From: Shouchella patagoniensis
GTDB lineage: Bacteria > Bacillota > Bacilli > Bacillales > Bacillaceae_D
Direction of reading: 5' to 3'
NCBI RefSeq assembly: GCF_002019705.1
Contig: NZ_KV917377.1
Location: forward strand, 3,321,649 to 3,385,648
Length of the DNA: 64,000 bases
The notes under the pieces are model-generated. The model was given only the letters and a program-made list of their open reading frames with translations, searched no databases and was not told the origin of the DNA. Below, in pieces: positions 50,972-61,055 of this stretch (the first letter of the stretch is position 1; every line of letters starts with the position of its first letter). The position numbers and the translations under genes were made by a program.

Positions 50972-52384
50972 ATGGTCGAACAAGGAAGTGTTTATTTGGT
51001 CGGAGCAGGTCCCGGAGATGTGGGCTTGTTGACAGTGAAAGGACTAGATGTGTTAAGGAAAGCAGATGTTGTCATTGTTGACCGTCTCGTTAACCCGATT
51101 TTATTAACAGAATTAAAAGACAACGCGAAAGTAGTTTATTGCGGAAAGCAACCATGCAAGCATACGCTTCGCCAAGAAGATATTCAAAAAGAGATGGTGA
51201 TTCACGCCAAAAAAGGAAGGTTGGTTGTACGGCTTAAAGGCGGAGACCCAGCTGTATTTGGTCGTGTGGGGGAAGAAATCGTCTGCTTAGAAGAAAACGG
51301 TATTCGGTATGAAGTAGTTCCTGGCGTGACATCGGGGATCGCCGCTTCCATGTATGCAGGTGTACCTGTTACTCATCGAGATTATTCAGGTTCATTTGCG
51401 GTTGTCACTGCCCATAGGAAGACTGAAGATGGTAAACCGGATATCAACTGGAAAGAACTTGTTCATTCCGTAGACACCCTTTTATTTTATATGGGTGTGA
51501 AGCAACTAGATGTGATAACGACTGAATTAATTAAGCATGGAAAACCGGAGAATACGCCAGTACTTGTGACGGAGTGGGGAACGTACTCGAGACAGCGTTC
51601 CGTCGTAGGTACGTTAAAAACCATTTTAGCTGAAACAACTAAGAAAAACGTGATCAACCCCGCAATCATTCTAGTAGGGGAAGTGGTTGGGTCACGGCAA
51701 TCGATTTCTTGTTTTGAAAACAGGCCGTTGTCTGGAATGGGCATTCTCTTGTTGAATGGGAACGACATGAAGGAGGACGCTTTTTTCCAACAGATGGGCG
51801 CCGACGTCTATCCAATTAAGTTAAAGAAATCGCAAATGGAGTCAATCGAAACAACAATTCAAGTAGCCTATGAAGCGAGTGAAGAACAGGCTGTAGTTAT
51901 CGGGACATCGGACTTATTTCTGTTGTTTTTGAAAAAGCTGGGCCAGGCGGGTTTCGATGTAAGAGCGCTTCATGTCACTATTGCGGCAGGATCGGTTGAG
52001 GTGCAAGAAACGTGCCGGAGTTTGGGCTTTCAGTTGCCGCTGTATTCTGCCAAACGATGGCCATTTCCAATTCATTTGAATGATCCTAAACAACCTATTC
52101 CAATGTTAGAAGAAAAAAGTGTCTATGTTCTTCGCCGTCTTTTAGAAGAAGGACATCTGACACATGCGTATTGCAAAGACAAAACGGAAGTGGACACGCT
52201 GAAACAGGTATTTGAAGGAGAAGCATTTAACCTATCGGAGGTGGGGGTTCTTGCTCCAAACCACGAAGTGCAAGAATATGCGAGCCGTTTTTTTAGCAAA
52301 ACTGAGGTGCTTGTAGGGAAATTAGAAGCGGCGATTAAAGAAGACAGCTTTCATAATCAAGTAGCGAAGGAGATCTTAATTTGA
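50972..52384 (+). CDS. nasF: Uroporphyrinogen-III C-methyltransferase fused to a HemD-like domain
   Basis: A 470-residue fusion. Residues 1-245 are the SUMT domain: VYLVGAGPGDVGLLTVKGLD, VVYCGKQPCKHTLRQEDI, then RLKGGDPAVFGRVGEE and VPGVTSGIAA. It makes precorrin-2 for siroheme, the cofactor of nitrite reductase. From about 250 a uroporphyrinogen-III synthase-like region follows, with weaker conservation. ATG 50972 (MVEQGSVYLVGAG) is chosen because AAAGGGAGGG precedes it; the frame extends upstream without such a site. It overlaps the nitrite reductase gene by four bases. Confidence 0.9.
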   Translation: MVEQGSVYLVGAGPGDVGLLTVKGLDVLRKADVVIVDRLVNPILLTELKDNAKVVYCGKQPCKHTLRQEDIQKEMVIHAKKGRLVVRLKGGDPAVFGRVGEEIVCLEENGIRYEVVPGVTSGIAASMYAGVPVTHRDYSGSFAVVTAHRKTEDGKPDINWKELVHSVDTLLFYMGVKQLDVITTELIKHGKPENTPVLVTEWGTYSRQRSVVGTLKTILAETTKKNVINPAIILVGEVVGSRQSISCFENRPLSGMGILLLNGNDMKEDAFFQQMGADVYPIKLKKSQMESIETTIQVAYEASEEQAVVIGTSDLFLLFLKKLGQAGFDVRALHVTIAAGSVEVQETCRSLGFQLPLYSAKRWPFPIHLNDPKQPIPMLEEKSVYVLRRLLEEGHLTHAYCKDKTEVDTLKQVFEGEAFNLSEVGVLAPNHEVQEYASRFFSKTEVLVGKLEAAIKEDSFHNQVAKEILI

Positions 52385-54810
52385 GACAAGAACGAATCGT
52401 TTTAATTGGAAATGGGATGGCGGGCATTCGAACCATTGAAGAAATCTTGAAACTGGAAAAAAATCGTTTTCACATCACTGTGTTTGGTGAAGAACAGCAC
52501 CCAAATTACAATCGGATTCTGTTGTCTTCTGTGTTGCAAGGAGACGCGGGTGTGGACGATATTGTGTTAAATGAGTATAGCTGGTATGAAGACAATGGGA
52601 TTGACCTGTTTACGGGTGACCCGATTATAAAGATTGATACAAAAAAACAGGTCGTTTATAGCCGTAGCGGGCTAAAAAAGCCGTATGACCATTTACTGCT
52701 GGCAACAGGTTCTAATCCCTTTATGCTGCCTTTGCCTGGCGTGGAAAAAGAAGGGGTAATTGCGTTTCGTAATATCGGCGATTGTGAAACGATGATGGAA
52801 GCGGCGGAAACGTATAAGAAAGCTGCAGTCATTGGTGGTGGCCTGTTAGGACTTGAAGCGGCGAGAGGATTATTAAATTTAAATATGGATGTGGATGTAA
52901 TCCATATTGCCGATCACTTAATGGACCGGCAGCTCGATTCGGATGCAGGCAAGATGCTAAAAGCAGAATTGGAACAACAAGGGATGCGTTTCCATCTGAA
53001 TAAACAAACGGTCAAAATTAATGGACGAAAGCGCGTCACGGGACTGACATTTAGCGACCAATCAAGCTTAAAAGCAGATCTCGTTGTCATGGCAGTAGGT
53101 ATTCAGCCTAATGTGGGATTGGCAAAACAGTCAGGAATTAAAGTCGACCGGGCCATTGTGGTCAATGATTGCATGGAAACCAATGTATCAAACGTATATG
53201 CGGTCGGGGAATGTGCGGAACACCGTGGCATTGTTTATGGGCTTGTCGCTCCATTGTATGAACAAGGAAAAATACTTGCTTCCAGACTCTGTTCAACTGG
53301 AAAAGAAGAGCTGCCTGTATACGAAGGTTCGATTGTGTATACGAAGTTAAAGGTGTCAGGAGCCGAGGTGTTTTCAGCCGGCCAGTTTATTGATGGGGAA
53401 GAGACAAAATCAATTCGGATTCATGATGACTTTGAGAATACGTTTAAAAAAGTAGTCATCCGTGATAATTGTGTCGTGGGGGCAGTCTTGTTTGGGGATA
53501 CAAGTGATTCGTCCAGGTTATTAAGCATGATGCGCTCAAAAACAGATATTTCCCAGATGAGCAAAGCATCGTTGTTGCCATCTGAAGCTGAAGGCGGCCA
53601 AGGTGAGTCACTGGTGGCTGCCATGGAAGATGGGGACACAGTTTGTGGATGTAATGGTGTGACAAAAGGGGAAATCGTTTGTGCCATTAAAGATCAAGGT
53701 TTAACGACGGTCAATGAGATTAAACAATGTACGAATGCCTCAAGGTCTTGTGGAGGCTGCAAACCGGAAGTCACTGAGCTGCTTGCACTCACAACTGGGG
53801 AAGAGGTTTCGACGGTCGCAGAACCTTTATGTGGATGCACGACGCATACACATGAGGACGTTGTGGCTGCGATTAAAGAAATGGGTTTGTCCTATGTTCG
53901 TGAAGTGATGAATGTGCTTGGTTGGCATTCAGAGGCAGGGTGTTCAAAGTGTCGTCCCGCATTAAACTACTATTTAGGCTTAGTCAGCCCATTACAGTAT
54001 AAAGATGATCCGAACTCACGGTTTGTTAATGAACGGTTGCATGCAAATATTCAAAACGACGGGACGTTCTCAGTTGTGCCAAGAATGTATGGCGGCGTGA
54101 CCAATCCATCTCAATTGAGAAAAATTGCAGATGTAGCGGATAAATACAATGTGCCGTTGGTAAAAGTCACTGGTGGACAACGCATCGATTTGCTTGGTAT
54201 TGAAAAAGAGCATTTGCCTAATGTTTGGAAGGATCTTGGCATGCGGTCCGGCTATGCGTACGGAAAGACACTGCGCACAGTGAAGACATGTGTTGGAAAA
54301 GACTTTTGTCGTTTTGGTACGCAAGATTCAATTGGTCTTGGGATAACGATTGAAAAGAAATACGAGGGGTTGAACACGCCGCATAAAGTCAAAATGGCTG
54401 TTTCTGCCTGCCCGAGAAATTGTGCAGAGTCAGGAATCAAAGACGTGGGCATTGTCGGGGTTGAAGGAGCCTGGGAAATCTATGTTGGCGGGAACGGCGG
54501 TGTAGACTTGCGGAGTGCCGAATTGCTATGCAAGGTCCAAACCAGTGAAGAAGTGCTCGAAACCATAAGTGCCTTTTTGCAATACTACCGGGAACAAGCA
54601 ACGTATTTAGAACGTACTTCTCACTGGATTACTAGGGTCGGTCTTGATTCAATCAAACAGGCGATTTTTGATGATGGAATAGGGCGGGATGCACTAATAG
54701 AGCGGATGGAAATCGCTTTGTCGATGCACGAAGATCCGTGGAGCGAAATTGTAGACAGCGATGAGAAAAAGACAGAGTTGTTTAAAAACAAAAGTGTAAT
54801 AGCTCACTAA
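52381..54810 (+). CDS. nasD: Assimilatory nitrite reductase [NAD(P)H] large subunit
   Basis: An 809-residue NirB-type enzyme that reduces nitrite to ammonium in the cytoplasm. It has an FAD loop GNGMAGIRTIEEI at the N terminus and an NAD(P)H loop GGGLLGLEAARGL near residue 150. Two [2Fe-2S] BFD-like modules follow (CGCNGVTKGEIVCAIKDQG...SCGGCKPEV and CGCTTHTHEDVVAAI...CSKCRPALNYY). The siroheme/4Fe-4S half has TCVGKDFCRFGTQDS and SACPRNCAESGIKD. The start is TTG 52381 with AAGGAG ten bases before it; it shares four bases with the upstream stop. The next gene is its Rieske partner. Confidence 0.96.
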   Translation: MRQERIVLIGNGMAGIRTIEEILKLEKNRFHITVFGEEQHPNYNRILLSSVLQGDAGVDDIVLNEYSWYEDNGIDLFTGDPIIKIDTKKQVVYSRSGLKKPYDHLLLATGSNPFMLPLPGVEKEGVIAFRNIGDCETMMEAAETYKKAAVIGGGLLGLEAARGLLNLNMDVDVIHIADHLMDRQLDSDAGKMLKAELEQQGMRFHLNKQTVKINGRKRVTGLTFSDQSSLKADLVVMAVGIQPNVGLAKQSGIKVDRAIVVNDCMETNVSNVYAVGECAEHRGIVYGLVAPLYEQGKILASRLCSTGKEELPVYEGSIVYTKLKVSGAEVFSAGQFIDGEETKSIRIHDDFENTFKKVVIRDNCVVGAVLFGDTSDSSRLLSMMRSKTDISQMSKASLLPSEAEGGQGESLVAAMEDGDTVCGCNGVTKGEIVCAIKDQGLTTVNEIKQCTNASRSCGGCKPEVTELLALTTGEEVSTVAEPLCGCTTHTHEDVVAAIKEMGLSYVREVMNVLGWHSEAGCSKCRPALNYYLGLVSPLQYKDDPNSRFVNERLHANIQNDGTFSVVPRMYGGVTNPSQLRKIADVADKYNVPLVKVTGGQRIDLLGIEKEHLPNVWKDLGMRSGYAYGKTLRTVKTCVGKDFCRFGTQDSIGLGITIEKKYEGLNTPHKVKMAVSACPRNCAESGIKDVGIVGVEGAWEIYVGGNGGVDLRSAELLCKVQTSEEVLETISAFLQYYREQATYLERTSHWITRVGLDSIKQAIFDDGIGRDALIERMEIALSMHEDPWSEIVDSDEKKTELFKNKSVIAH

Positions 54811-54825
54811 GGAGGAGGTCTTAAT

Positions 54826-55149
54826 ATGACGGCGACTAAGGAAAAAAAGAAAATATTTGTGGCCGATCGAAATGAGCTTTCAATTGGTCTAGGAAAGCAA
54901 GTGAGTGTGGATGGAGTCGTGCTTGCTTTATTTTTACAAAGCGATGGGACTGTAAATGCCATAGAGAATGCCTGTCCCCATAAAGGTGGTCCGCTCTCTG
55001 ACGGTATCGTGAGTGGGGAACACGTTTTTTGCCCGCTGCATGACTGGAAAATTAGCACAAAAACAGGTATGGCACAAGGGGCGGATAAAGGCTGTGTAAC
55101 TTGTTTTGAGGTAGAAGTGAATAACGGAAAGGTGTACGTGTTTGTTTAG
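54826..55149 (+). CDS. nasE: Nitrite reductase small subunit, Rieske type
   Basis: A 107-residue NirD-type Rieske [2Fe-2S] protein with CPHKGGPLSDG and CPLHDWKI, giving the Cys-x-His and Cys-x-x-His ligand pairs. It is the small partner of the upstream large subunit. AAGGAGGAGG precedes ATG 54826. Length is normal for the family. Confidence 0.95.
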   Translation: MTATKEKKKIFVADRNELSIGLGKQVSVDGVVLALFLQSDGTVNAIENACPHKGGPLSDGIVSGEHVFCPLHDWKISTKTGMAQGADKGCVTCFEVEVNNGKVYVFV

Positions 55150-55189
55150 AAGTACCAGGGCAAAACGAGAGTTAGGGAGGAGGAGTGGA

Positions 55190-57457
55190 ATGAGACAACA
55201 TCTTGTCATCATTGGAAACGGGATGGCTGGCATCCGGTTAGTGGAGGAAGTGCTAAACCTTTCTCCAGACCGTTTTGCCATTACAGTGATCACAAAAGAA
55301 GCTTGTCCAAGTTATAATCGGATTCTTCTTTCTTCTGTTCTACAAGGCGTGTGTGCATTTGAGGATATTCAAACACACCCACTCACTTGGTATCAAGAAA
55401 ATCAAGTCACGCTGCGGTTGGATGAAGCGGTACAGGTCGTGGATACAAAGACAAAGAAAATCATCACGAATGCCAGAGCGTTAACCTATGATCGATTGGT
55501 TTTCGCGACGGGGTCAGACCCGTTTATACTTCCTGTGCCTGGAGCAGATAAAAACGGCGTTATGGCTTTTCGAACCATAAAGGATTGCGAAACAATTTTA
55601 AGCAACGCCAACACACATCATAGAGCAGCTGTCATTGGCGGGGGTCTTCTTGGGCTAGAAGCGGCTAAGGGACTAATTGATTTAGGAATGGAAGTTGATG
55701 TCGTTCATCTATCTAATCGCATTATGGATCGGCAACTTGATAGGAAAGCATCTTCCTTATTGAAACAAGAATTAGAGAAACAAGGGATGCGTTTCTTACT
55801 TGAAAAGGAAACGGAACAAATTTTAGGGGAAAAACAAGCAACTGGTATCCGTTTTCGCGACGGGACAGAGATAGCCGCGGATTTAGTCGTGATGGCGGCC
55901 GGCGTGCGTCCGAACACGAAACTTGCACAAGAAAGCGGCGTGCCGACGGGGCATGGCATTCTTGTGGACGATCGCTTATGTACAGATGTGCCGCATGTTT
56001 ATGCTGTAGGAGAATGCGCTGAACATAAGGGAATTATTTATGGACTTGTTGCTCCTCTCTACGAACAAACGAAAATTCTTGCCAGAGAGCTATGTGACCA
56101 ACCCGGGTTATTTTATCGAGGCTCCGTTGTTTCCGCCAAATTGAAGATAGCGGGAATTGATGTGTTCTCTTCTGGTGATTTATTTGGTGATACGTTGGAC
56201 GAATGGAGCATGCATCAAGGAACAAAAAGGCACTACAAAAAGCTCTTGTTTAACGGAGATTGCCTTGCAGGAGCTTGTTTAGTTGGGAATATTGATCAAA
56301 GTAGCGAGCTAGTAGAGCTGATGCGAAAGAAAACGCCATTATCAGATAAGGAGAAAGAGCAGCTATTAAACGGAAAAGGCAGGTCCAAACAAATTCGGTT
56401 GATGCCTCGTTCCGATACGATTTGCCAATGCAATGCTGTATCGAAAGGGACCATTGTTGATGCCATGAAAAAAGCGGCATTAACGACTGTTGAGCAAGTA
56501 GCAATAGAGACGAAAGCCGGTAGTTCATGTGGAGGTTGCAAGAGCTTGGTGAGTGAATTGATGCAAGATGTCCAAGCGGGAAGATGCGAGGAAGTGGCTC
56601 CTTTCATAGAATCCGTCTGTGCATGTACAAACCGTTCCCAATACGATTTAGCGCATGAAATAAAAAAGAAAAAGCTAGTAACCTTCGATATTGTGGCCTC
56701 TTCACTTAATTGGAAGAAAAGGGATGGATGCTCCGTTTGCCGCGACTCAGTCGGATATTATATTAACCGGTTCTTTCCGGATAGGGCCCCGAGAAAGCAA
56801 AGTGCAGTGGAAGAAACAGACGGTACTTTCACAGTAGCTGTCCCTATGATAGGTGGAATGTGGAAAGGCGAGCAATTGGGGCTATTGGAACAAGTCGTGC
56901 GAACTTATCAACTGCCGGGAGTCTATCTGGATGAAACGAGCAAACTTCAGATAAAAGGGATTCCGTTAGAACAAGTGGAGCAAGTTCAATCTGCACTCGA
57001 CCTGCCGATCACAACTCCTTATGGAAAGCAATTGCATGTCGTGCTCGCTCAAGACAAGGAAGGGTGGGAAAGTGGAAAAGAGCTCGCTGATCGTTTATTT
57101 GCTCATTTCAAGGGCGATATGTTTCCAGCAGAAATAGTCGTTTCCTTTGGGGAACAAAAAGTGAAACGAATGCCTGACATGACAATAAGGGAAACGATAT
57201 TAGGGTGGGAATGTTATCTACTTTCTGAAGAAAAAGAAAAGTTGCTTTTTATGCATGAGTCGACTATCGGTTTTTATCGAATGATTTGCGTATTGCTGCA
57301 CAGCTATAGCGAAAAAGCACTCTATGGTGAACGAATCAACGATTGGATTGAAAAAGAAGGCAGAATTACCGTTTTAGAAACGCTGTATGCCTCCTCACTC
57401 AGGAATAGGTTAGAGGTCTCTAAGAAGAAACAAGAGGTCGTTCTATCTGTGCATTAA
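55190..57457 (+). CDS. nasB: Assimilatory nitrate reductase electron-transfer subunit
   Basis: A 755-residue NasB-like flavoprotein paralogous to NasD. It has the FAD loop GNGMAGIRLVEEV, the NAD loop GGGLLGLEAAKGL, then two BFD-like modules (CQCNAVSKGTIVDAM...SCGGCKSLV and CACTNRSQYDLAHEI...CSVCRDSVGYY). The C-terminal region keeps a sulfite-reductase ferredoxin-like piece (DGTFTVAVPMIGG) but lacks the siroheme Cys motifs. It delivers NADH electrons to the catalytic subunit. ATG 55190 is chosen since AGGAGGAG lies just upstream and the frame's first 16 codons overlap the small-subunit stop. Confidence 0.93.
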   Translation: MRQHLVIIGNGMAGIRLVEEVLNLSPDRFAITVITKEACPSYNRILLSSVLQGVCAFEDIQTHPLTWYQENQVTLRLDEAVQVVDTKTKKIITNARALTYDRLVFATGSDPFILPVPGADKNGVMAFRTIKDCETILSNANTHHRAAVIGGGLLGLEAAKGLIDLGMEVDVVHLSNRIMDRQLDRKASSLLKQELEKQGMRFLLEKETEQILGEKQATGIRFRDGTEIAADLVVMAAGVRPNTKLAQESGVPTGHGILVDDRLCTDVPHVYAVGECAEHKGIIYGLVAPLYEQTKILARELCDQPGLFYRGSVVSAKLKIAGIDVFSSGDLFGDTLDEWSMHQGTKRHYKKLLFNGDCLAGACLVGNIDQSSELVELMRKKTPLSDKEKEQLLNGKGRSKQIRLMPRSDTICQCNAVSKGTIVDAMKKAALTTVEQVAIETKAGSSCGGCKSLVSELMQDVQAGRCEEVAPFIESVCACTNRSQYDLAHEIKKKKLVTFDIVASSLNWKKRDGCSVCRDSVGYYINRFFPDRAPRKQSAVEETDGTFTVAVPMIGGMWKGEQLGLLEQVVRTYQLPGVYLDETSKLQIKGIPLEQVEQVQSALDLPITTPYGKQLHVVLAQDKEGWESGKELADRLFAHFKGDMFPAEIVVSFGEQKVKRMPDMTIRETILGWECYLLSEEKEKLLFMHESTIGFYRMICVLLHSYSEKALYGERINDWIEKEGRITVLETLYASSLRNRLEVSKKKQEVVLSVH

Positions 57458-57483
57458 AAAATGATAAAAAGGAATGAGGATAA

Positions 57484-59628
57484 GTGGCGAAACCGGTCCC
57501 TTTGCTGAAGGAGCAAACAAACAAGGAAACAGAGATATTGGTTACCCATGATACCCAATGCCCGTTTTGTAGTGTGCAATGCAAAATGCAATTGTTAGAA
57601 ACGAAAAGCAAGCATCGCACTTCTTATCAGATGATAGGCAAAGACAATCCAACATCAAAAGGCCGATTATGTGTCAAAGGAATGCACGCTTACCAGCATA
57701 CACTGCACAAAGACCGGCTTTCACATCCGTTACTGAAAGTGAATGGCGAGTTTGTTCCAATTACTTGGGAAGAGGCTTATGAAACAATGACATCACAAGT
57801 GAAGTCAATTCAACGTGAGGACGGAAACGATGCAATGGCGGTTTACGGGAGTGCGTCTATTACAAACGAAGAAGCATATGTGCTAGGAAAATTCGCGCGC
57901 GTTGGTTTACGAACAAAACATATCGATTATAACGGTCGGTTGTGCATGTCGGCCGCGGCAACTGCAGCGTCTGCTTCTTTCGGAGTTGACCGGGGTTTTA
58001 CGAATGGACTTGACGAAATCCCTTTTTCGGAATGCATTGTGCTGGTCGGGACAAATTTAGCTGAATGCCAGCCTACGCTCATGCCTTATTTTGAAGAGGC
58101 GAGAAAACATGGCGCGTTGATCATTGTTGTTGATCCTAGAGAAACAACAACGGCCAAACTTGCGGACATCCATTTAAAGCTAAAGCCCGGAACAGATGCG
58201 GCACTGGCTAATGGATTGTTAAAAACGATTATAGAAGAAGGTTTCACAGATGAGGTTTTCTTAAAAGAGCGAGCCGAGGGGTTTGATGACGTAAAAGCCT
58301 ATCTCGCGTCTATCTCGCTGGCGACGATCGTGAACCAAACGGGAATCAAGGAGGACGACCTCATTCGGGCGGCGAGGACGTTTGGTCAAGCTAGAAGCGG
58401 GATGATCTTTACCGCGAGGGGCATTGAGCAGCAGACAGATGGTGTCATGGCTGTGAGGAATTTTCTTAATTTGCTCATTGCTACAGGGAAACTGGGAAAA
58501 CCTTTCTCTGGGTATGGCGCCATTACTGGTCAAAGCAACGGCCAAGGCGCAAGAGAGCATGGTCAAAAAGCCGACCAGCTCCCAGGGTATCGAGCAATTG
58601 AGAATTCCGAACATCGATCATTTATTGCCGATGTGTGGGGGATAGAAGCAACCGATTTGCCGGGAAAAGGTGTATCTGCTTTTGAGCTATTTGAAAAAAT
58701 GGACCGCAAGGAAATTACGGGCATGTTTTTAGTCTGTTCAAATCCGGTTGTCTCCAATCCAAAAGCAGATTTTGTCAAAAAAGCGATCGGAAAGCTGAAA
58801 TTTTTTGTAGCGGTCGATCTTTTCTTATCGGAAACCGCTCAGCTTGCGGACCTTGTTTTGCCGACAACTTCTTTTTTAGAAGATGAGGGAACGATGACAA
58901 ATGTAGAAGGCAGAGTAACGCTCCGGGAAGCAAGCGTCGAACCGTACGGAGAGTCAAAACATGACTGGCAAATCATTCAGGATCTAGCTAGAGCTCTTGG
59001 AAAAGAAAAATACTTTTCTTATACATGTGCAGAAGACATTTTTAATGAACTCCGAAAAGCAAGTAAGGGCGGGATCGCAGACTATTATGGTATCACGTAT
59101 AAGCGGTTAAAAAATGGAAACGGCATTCTTTGGCCATGTCCGACGTTGGATCACCCTGGTACGCCTCGGTTATTTGATCAGACGTTTCATCGAGCGAACA
59201 AAAAAGCGTCTATGGTTGTAGTGCCAAATGAGGCGTTTGTTCCTAAAGAAGCCCCCAGTCCTGATTTTCCACTTTATTTAACGACCGGGAGGGAACTGGC
59301 TCATTATTTAACCGGGGTACAGACGAGAAGCAGCCCAAGTTTACTGGCGAGGAGTTTTGAATCGTTTATGGAAATCCATCCAGAAACAGCAGGGGCATAC
59401 GGCATTCAAGACCAATCGTTTGTACAACTAACGTCTCCTCAAGGAAGCCTCGTTGTACGTGCCCGTTACAGTGATAAAACTCGACAGGACACGGTCTTTG
59501 TGCCATTTCATTGGGGCGGGCAACAAAACATCAATCGATTGGTTTCGGCAAATTTAGATCCTGATTGCCGAATGCCTGGGTTTAAAGTGAGTGTCGTTAA
59601 GGCAGAACCATTAAAACAAACAAGATAA
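57484..59628 (+). CDS. nasC: Assimilatory nitrate reductase catalytic subunit (molybdopterin)
   Basis: A 714-residue Mo-bisMGD oxidoreductase. The N-terminal [4Fe-4S] motif is CPFCSVQCKMQL, with the last Cys in GRLCVKG. The molybdopterin domains follow (NGRLCMSAAATA, GTNLAECQPTLMPYF, GQSNGQGAREHG, LVLPTTSFLEDEGTMTNVEG). The C-terminal dinucleotide-binding domain has LYLTTGRELAHYLTGVQTR. It reduces nitrate to nitrite. The start is GTG 57484 after GAGGATAA, 26 bases behind nasB. Confidence 0.94.
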   Translation: MAKPVPLLKEQTNKETEILVTHDTQCPFCSVQCKMQLLETKSKHRTSYQMIGKDNPTSKGRLCVKGMHAYQHTLHKDRLSHPLLKVNGEFVPITWEEAYETMTSQVKSIQREDGNDAMAVYGSASITNEEAYVLGKFARVGLRTKHIDYNGRLCMSAAATAASASFGVDRGFTNGLDEIPFSECIVLVGTNLAECQPTLMPYFEEARKHGALIIVVDPRETTTAKLADIHLKLKPGTDAALANGLLKTIIEEGFTDEVFLKERAEGFDDVKAYLASISLATIVNQTGIKEDDLIRAARTFGQARSGMIFTARGIEQQTDGVMAVRNFLNLLIATGKLGKPFSGYGAITGQSNGQGAREHGQKADQLPGYRAIENSEHRSFIADVWGIEATDLPGKGVSAFELFEKMDRKEITGMFLVCSNPVVSNPKADFVKKAIGKLKFFVAVDLFLSETAQLADLVLPTTSFLEDEGTMTNVEGRVTLREASVEPYGESKHDWQIIQDLARALGKEKYFSYTCAEDIFNELRKASKGGIADYYGITYKRLKNGNGILWPCPTLDHPGTPRLFDQTFHRANKKASMVVVPNEAFVPKEAPSPDFPLYLTTGRELAHYLTGVQTRSSPSLLARSFESFMEIHPETAGAYGIQDQSFVQLTSPQGSLVVRARYSDKTRQDTVFVPFHWGGQQNINRLVSANLDPDCRMPGFKVSVVKAEPLKQTR

Positions 59629-59646
59629 ATAAGGAGGAGTTCTGAA

Positions 59647-60837
59647 ATGAGGCTATCTGATTTAAGAAAAAGCGGACACTCCCCTTCGCTTTTTTCGGCA
59701 TTTTTATACTTTGATGTCAGCTTTATGATCTGGGTACTATTAGGCGCATTGGGGGTTTACATTACAGCTGAATTCGATTTAACAGCCACACAATTAGGAT
59801 TGATTGTTGGTCTTCCGATTTTAGCGGGTTCATTCTTCCGCATTATCGTCGGGATTATGGCAGATCGATATGGACCTAAAAAAACCGGTATCGTTGGCAT
59901 GTGTGTAACCATTATTCCTCTTACTTGGGGCTGGCTGTTTGGAAATAGTGTGTCAGAACTCTTAATGATTGGAATTCTACTCGGTGTCGCTGGTGCTAGC
60001 TTCTCCGCCTCTCTTCCAATGGCAAGTCGATGGTACCCCCCACATTTGCAAGGTGTGGCGATGGGGATAGCAGGTGCAGGGAATAGTGGAACTTTACTTG
60101 CGACATTATTTGGACCACGCTTGGCGGAAGTATACGGGTGGAATGGGGTAATGGGACTCGCTCTAATTCCGCTCCTCCTTGTCCTGCTTTCATTTTGTTT
60201 GATGGCAAAAGAACCGCCTAATCAACCGAAACCGAAAAAGCGACAAGAGTATCTATTAGTCTTAAAAGAAAAAGATGCGTGGTACTTTTGTTTGCTTTAC
60301 AGTGTGACCTTCGGCGGGTTTGTCGGATTATCTAGCTTTTTAAGTTATTTCTTTGTGACTCAATACGCGGTATCAGGCGTAAGAGCGGGAGAATTTGTCA
60401 CACTCGTTGTAGCAGCCGGCAGTTTGCTCCGGCCAATTGGCGGGCTAATTGCGGATAAAATAGGCGGGACACGCTTATTATTTGTTCTTTTCATTGGCAT
60501 TGCCGTCTGCATGTTTGCTGTCAGTACCATGCCTCCTGTCGCCTTAGCGATTGCTGTTCTTTTTATCGGAATGGGTTGTTTAGGGATGGGGAATGGCGCG
60601 GTGTTTCAATTAGTTCCCCAACGGTTCCAAGAGGAAATTGGGGTTGTTACCGGGCTTGTAGGAGCAGCTGGTGGAGTCGGGGGGTTCTTTCTACCAAATA
60701 TTTTAGGCTTATTTAAGGACTGGACTGGAACATATGCCAGTGGCTTCATTGTGTTTGGAATCGTTTCATGCTTTGCATGTGTTCTCCTTTTCTACGCACA
60801 GCTTTCGTGGAAAAAAGGAATAGCTCAAACCTCTTAA
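59647..60837 (+). CDS. nasA: Nitrate/nitrite transporter, NarK/NasA-type MFS
   Basis: A 396-residue 12-helix major facilitator of the nitrate/nitrite porter family. Family signatures are [19 protein letters not shown] with [28 protein letters not shown] and [13 protein letters not shown]. It imports nitrate, so the operon holds uptake, both reductases and siroheme synthesis. AAGGAGGAG precedes ATG 59647, 19 bases from nasC. Confidence 0.93.
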   Translation: MRLSDLRKSGHSPSLFSAFLYFDVSFMIWVLLGALGVYITAEFDLTATQLGLIVGLPILAGSFFRIIVGIMADRYGPKKTGIVGMCVTIIPLTWGWLFGNSVSELLMIGILLGVAGASFSASLPMASRWYPPHLQGVAMGIAGAGNSGTLLATLFGPRLAEVYGWNGVMGLALIPLLLVLLSFCLMAKEPPNQPKPKKRQEYLLVLKEKDAWYFCLLYSVTFGGFVGLSSFLSYFFVTQYAVSGVRAGEFVTLVVAAGSLLRPIGGLIADKIGGTRLLFVLFIGIAVCMFAVSTMPPVALAIAVLFIGMGCLGMGNGAVFQLVPQRFQEEIGVVTGLVGAAGGVGGFFLPNILGLFKDWTGTYASGFIVFGIVSCFACVLLFYAQLSWKKGIAQTS

Positions 60838-60967
60838 TGTTTGGTGGCGTAAAAAAATCAAATACGAAGATCATGGACAAAAAAGGTGAATCTTCATTCA
60901 AATAGATTAAAAGAAATTACTAGATTACTAGAGGCAGAAAGGGGAGACAGTGATTTCATTAATACAT

Positions 60968-61001
60968 AAGAAGCAACTCCTTTAAGGAGTTGCTTCTTTT
61001 A
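60968..61001 (+). terminator. Terminator of the nitrate operon
   Basis: A 15-bp perfect stem (AAGAAGCAACTCCTT and its complement, one-base loop) with a TTTT tail. It lies 130 bases past the transporter stop. The gap holds a 28-codon frame (60884-60970) that cannot be supported as a gene. Confidence 0.9.
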
Positions 61002-61055
61002 GGTCTCATAAAGGTGGAGGATTTAGGAGTAAGGGTAACACCCATCTCAATTCTA

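Noticed and set aside
60884-60970. A 28-codon frame (LKEITRLLEAERGDSDFINT) behind the nitrate transporter
   Set aside because: It looks like the end of some protein but has no good start and no known relative, and lies in the operon's 3' region before the terminator.
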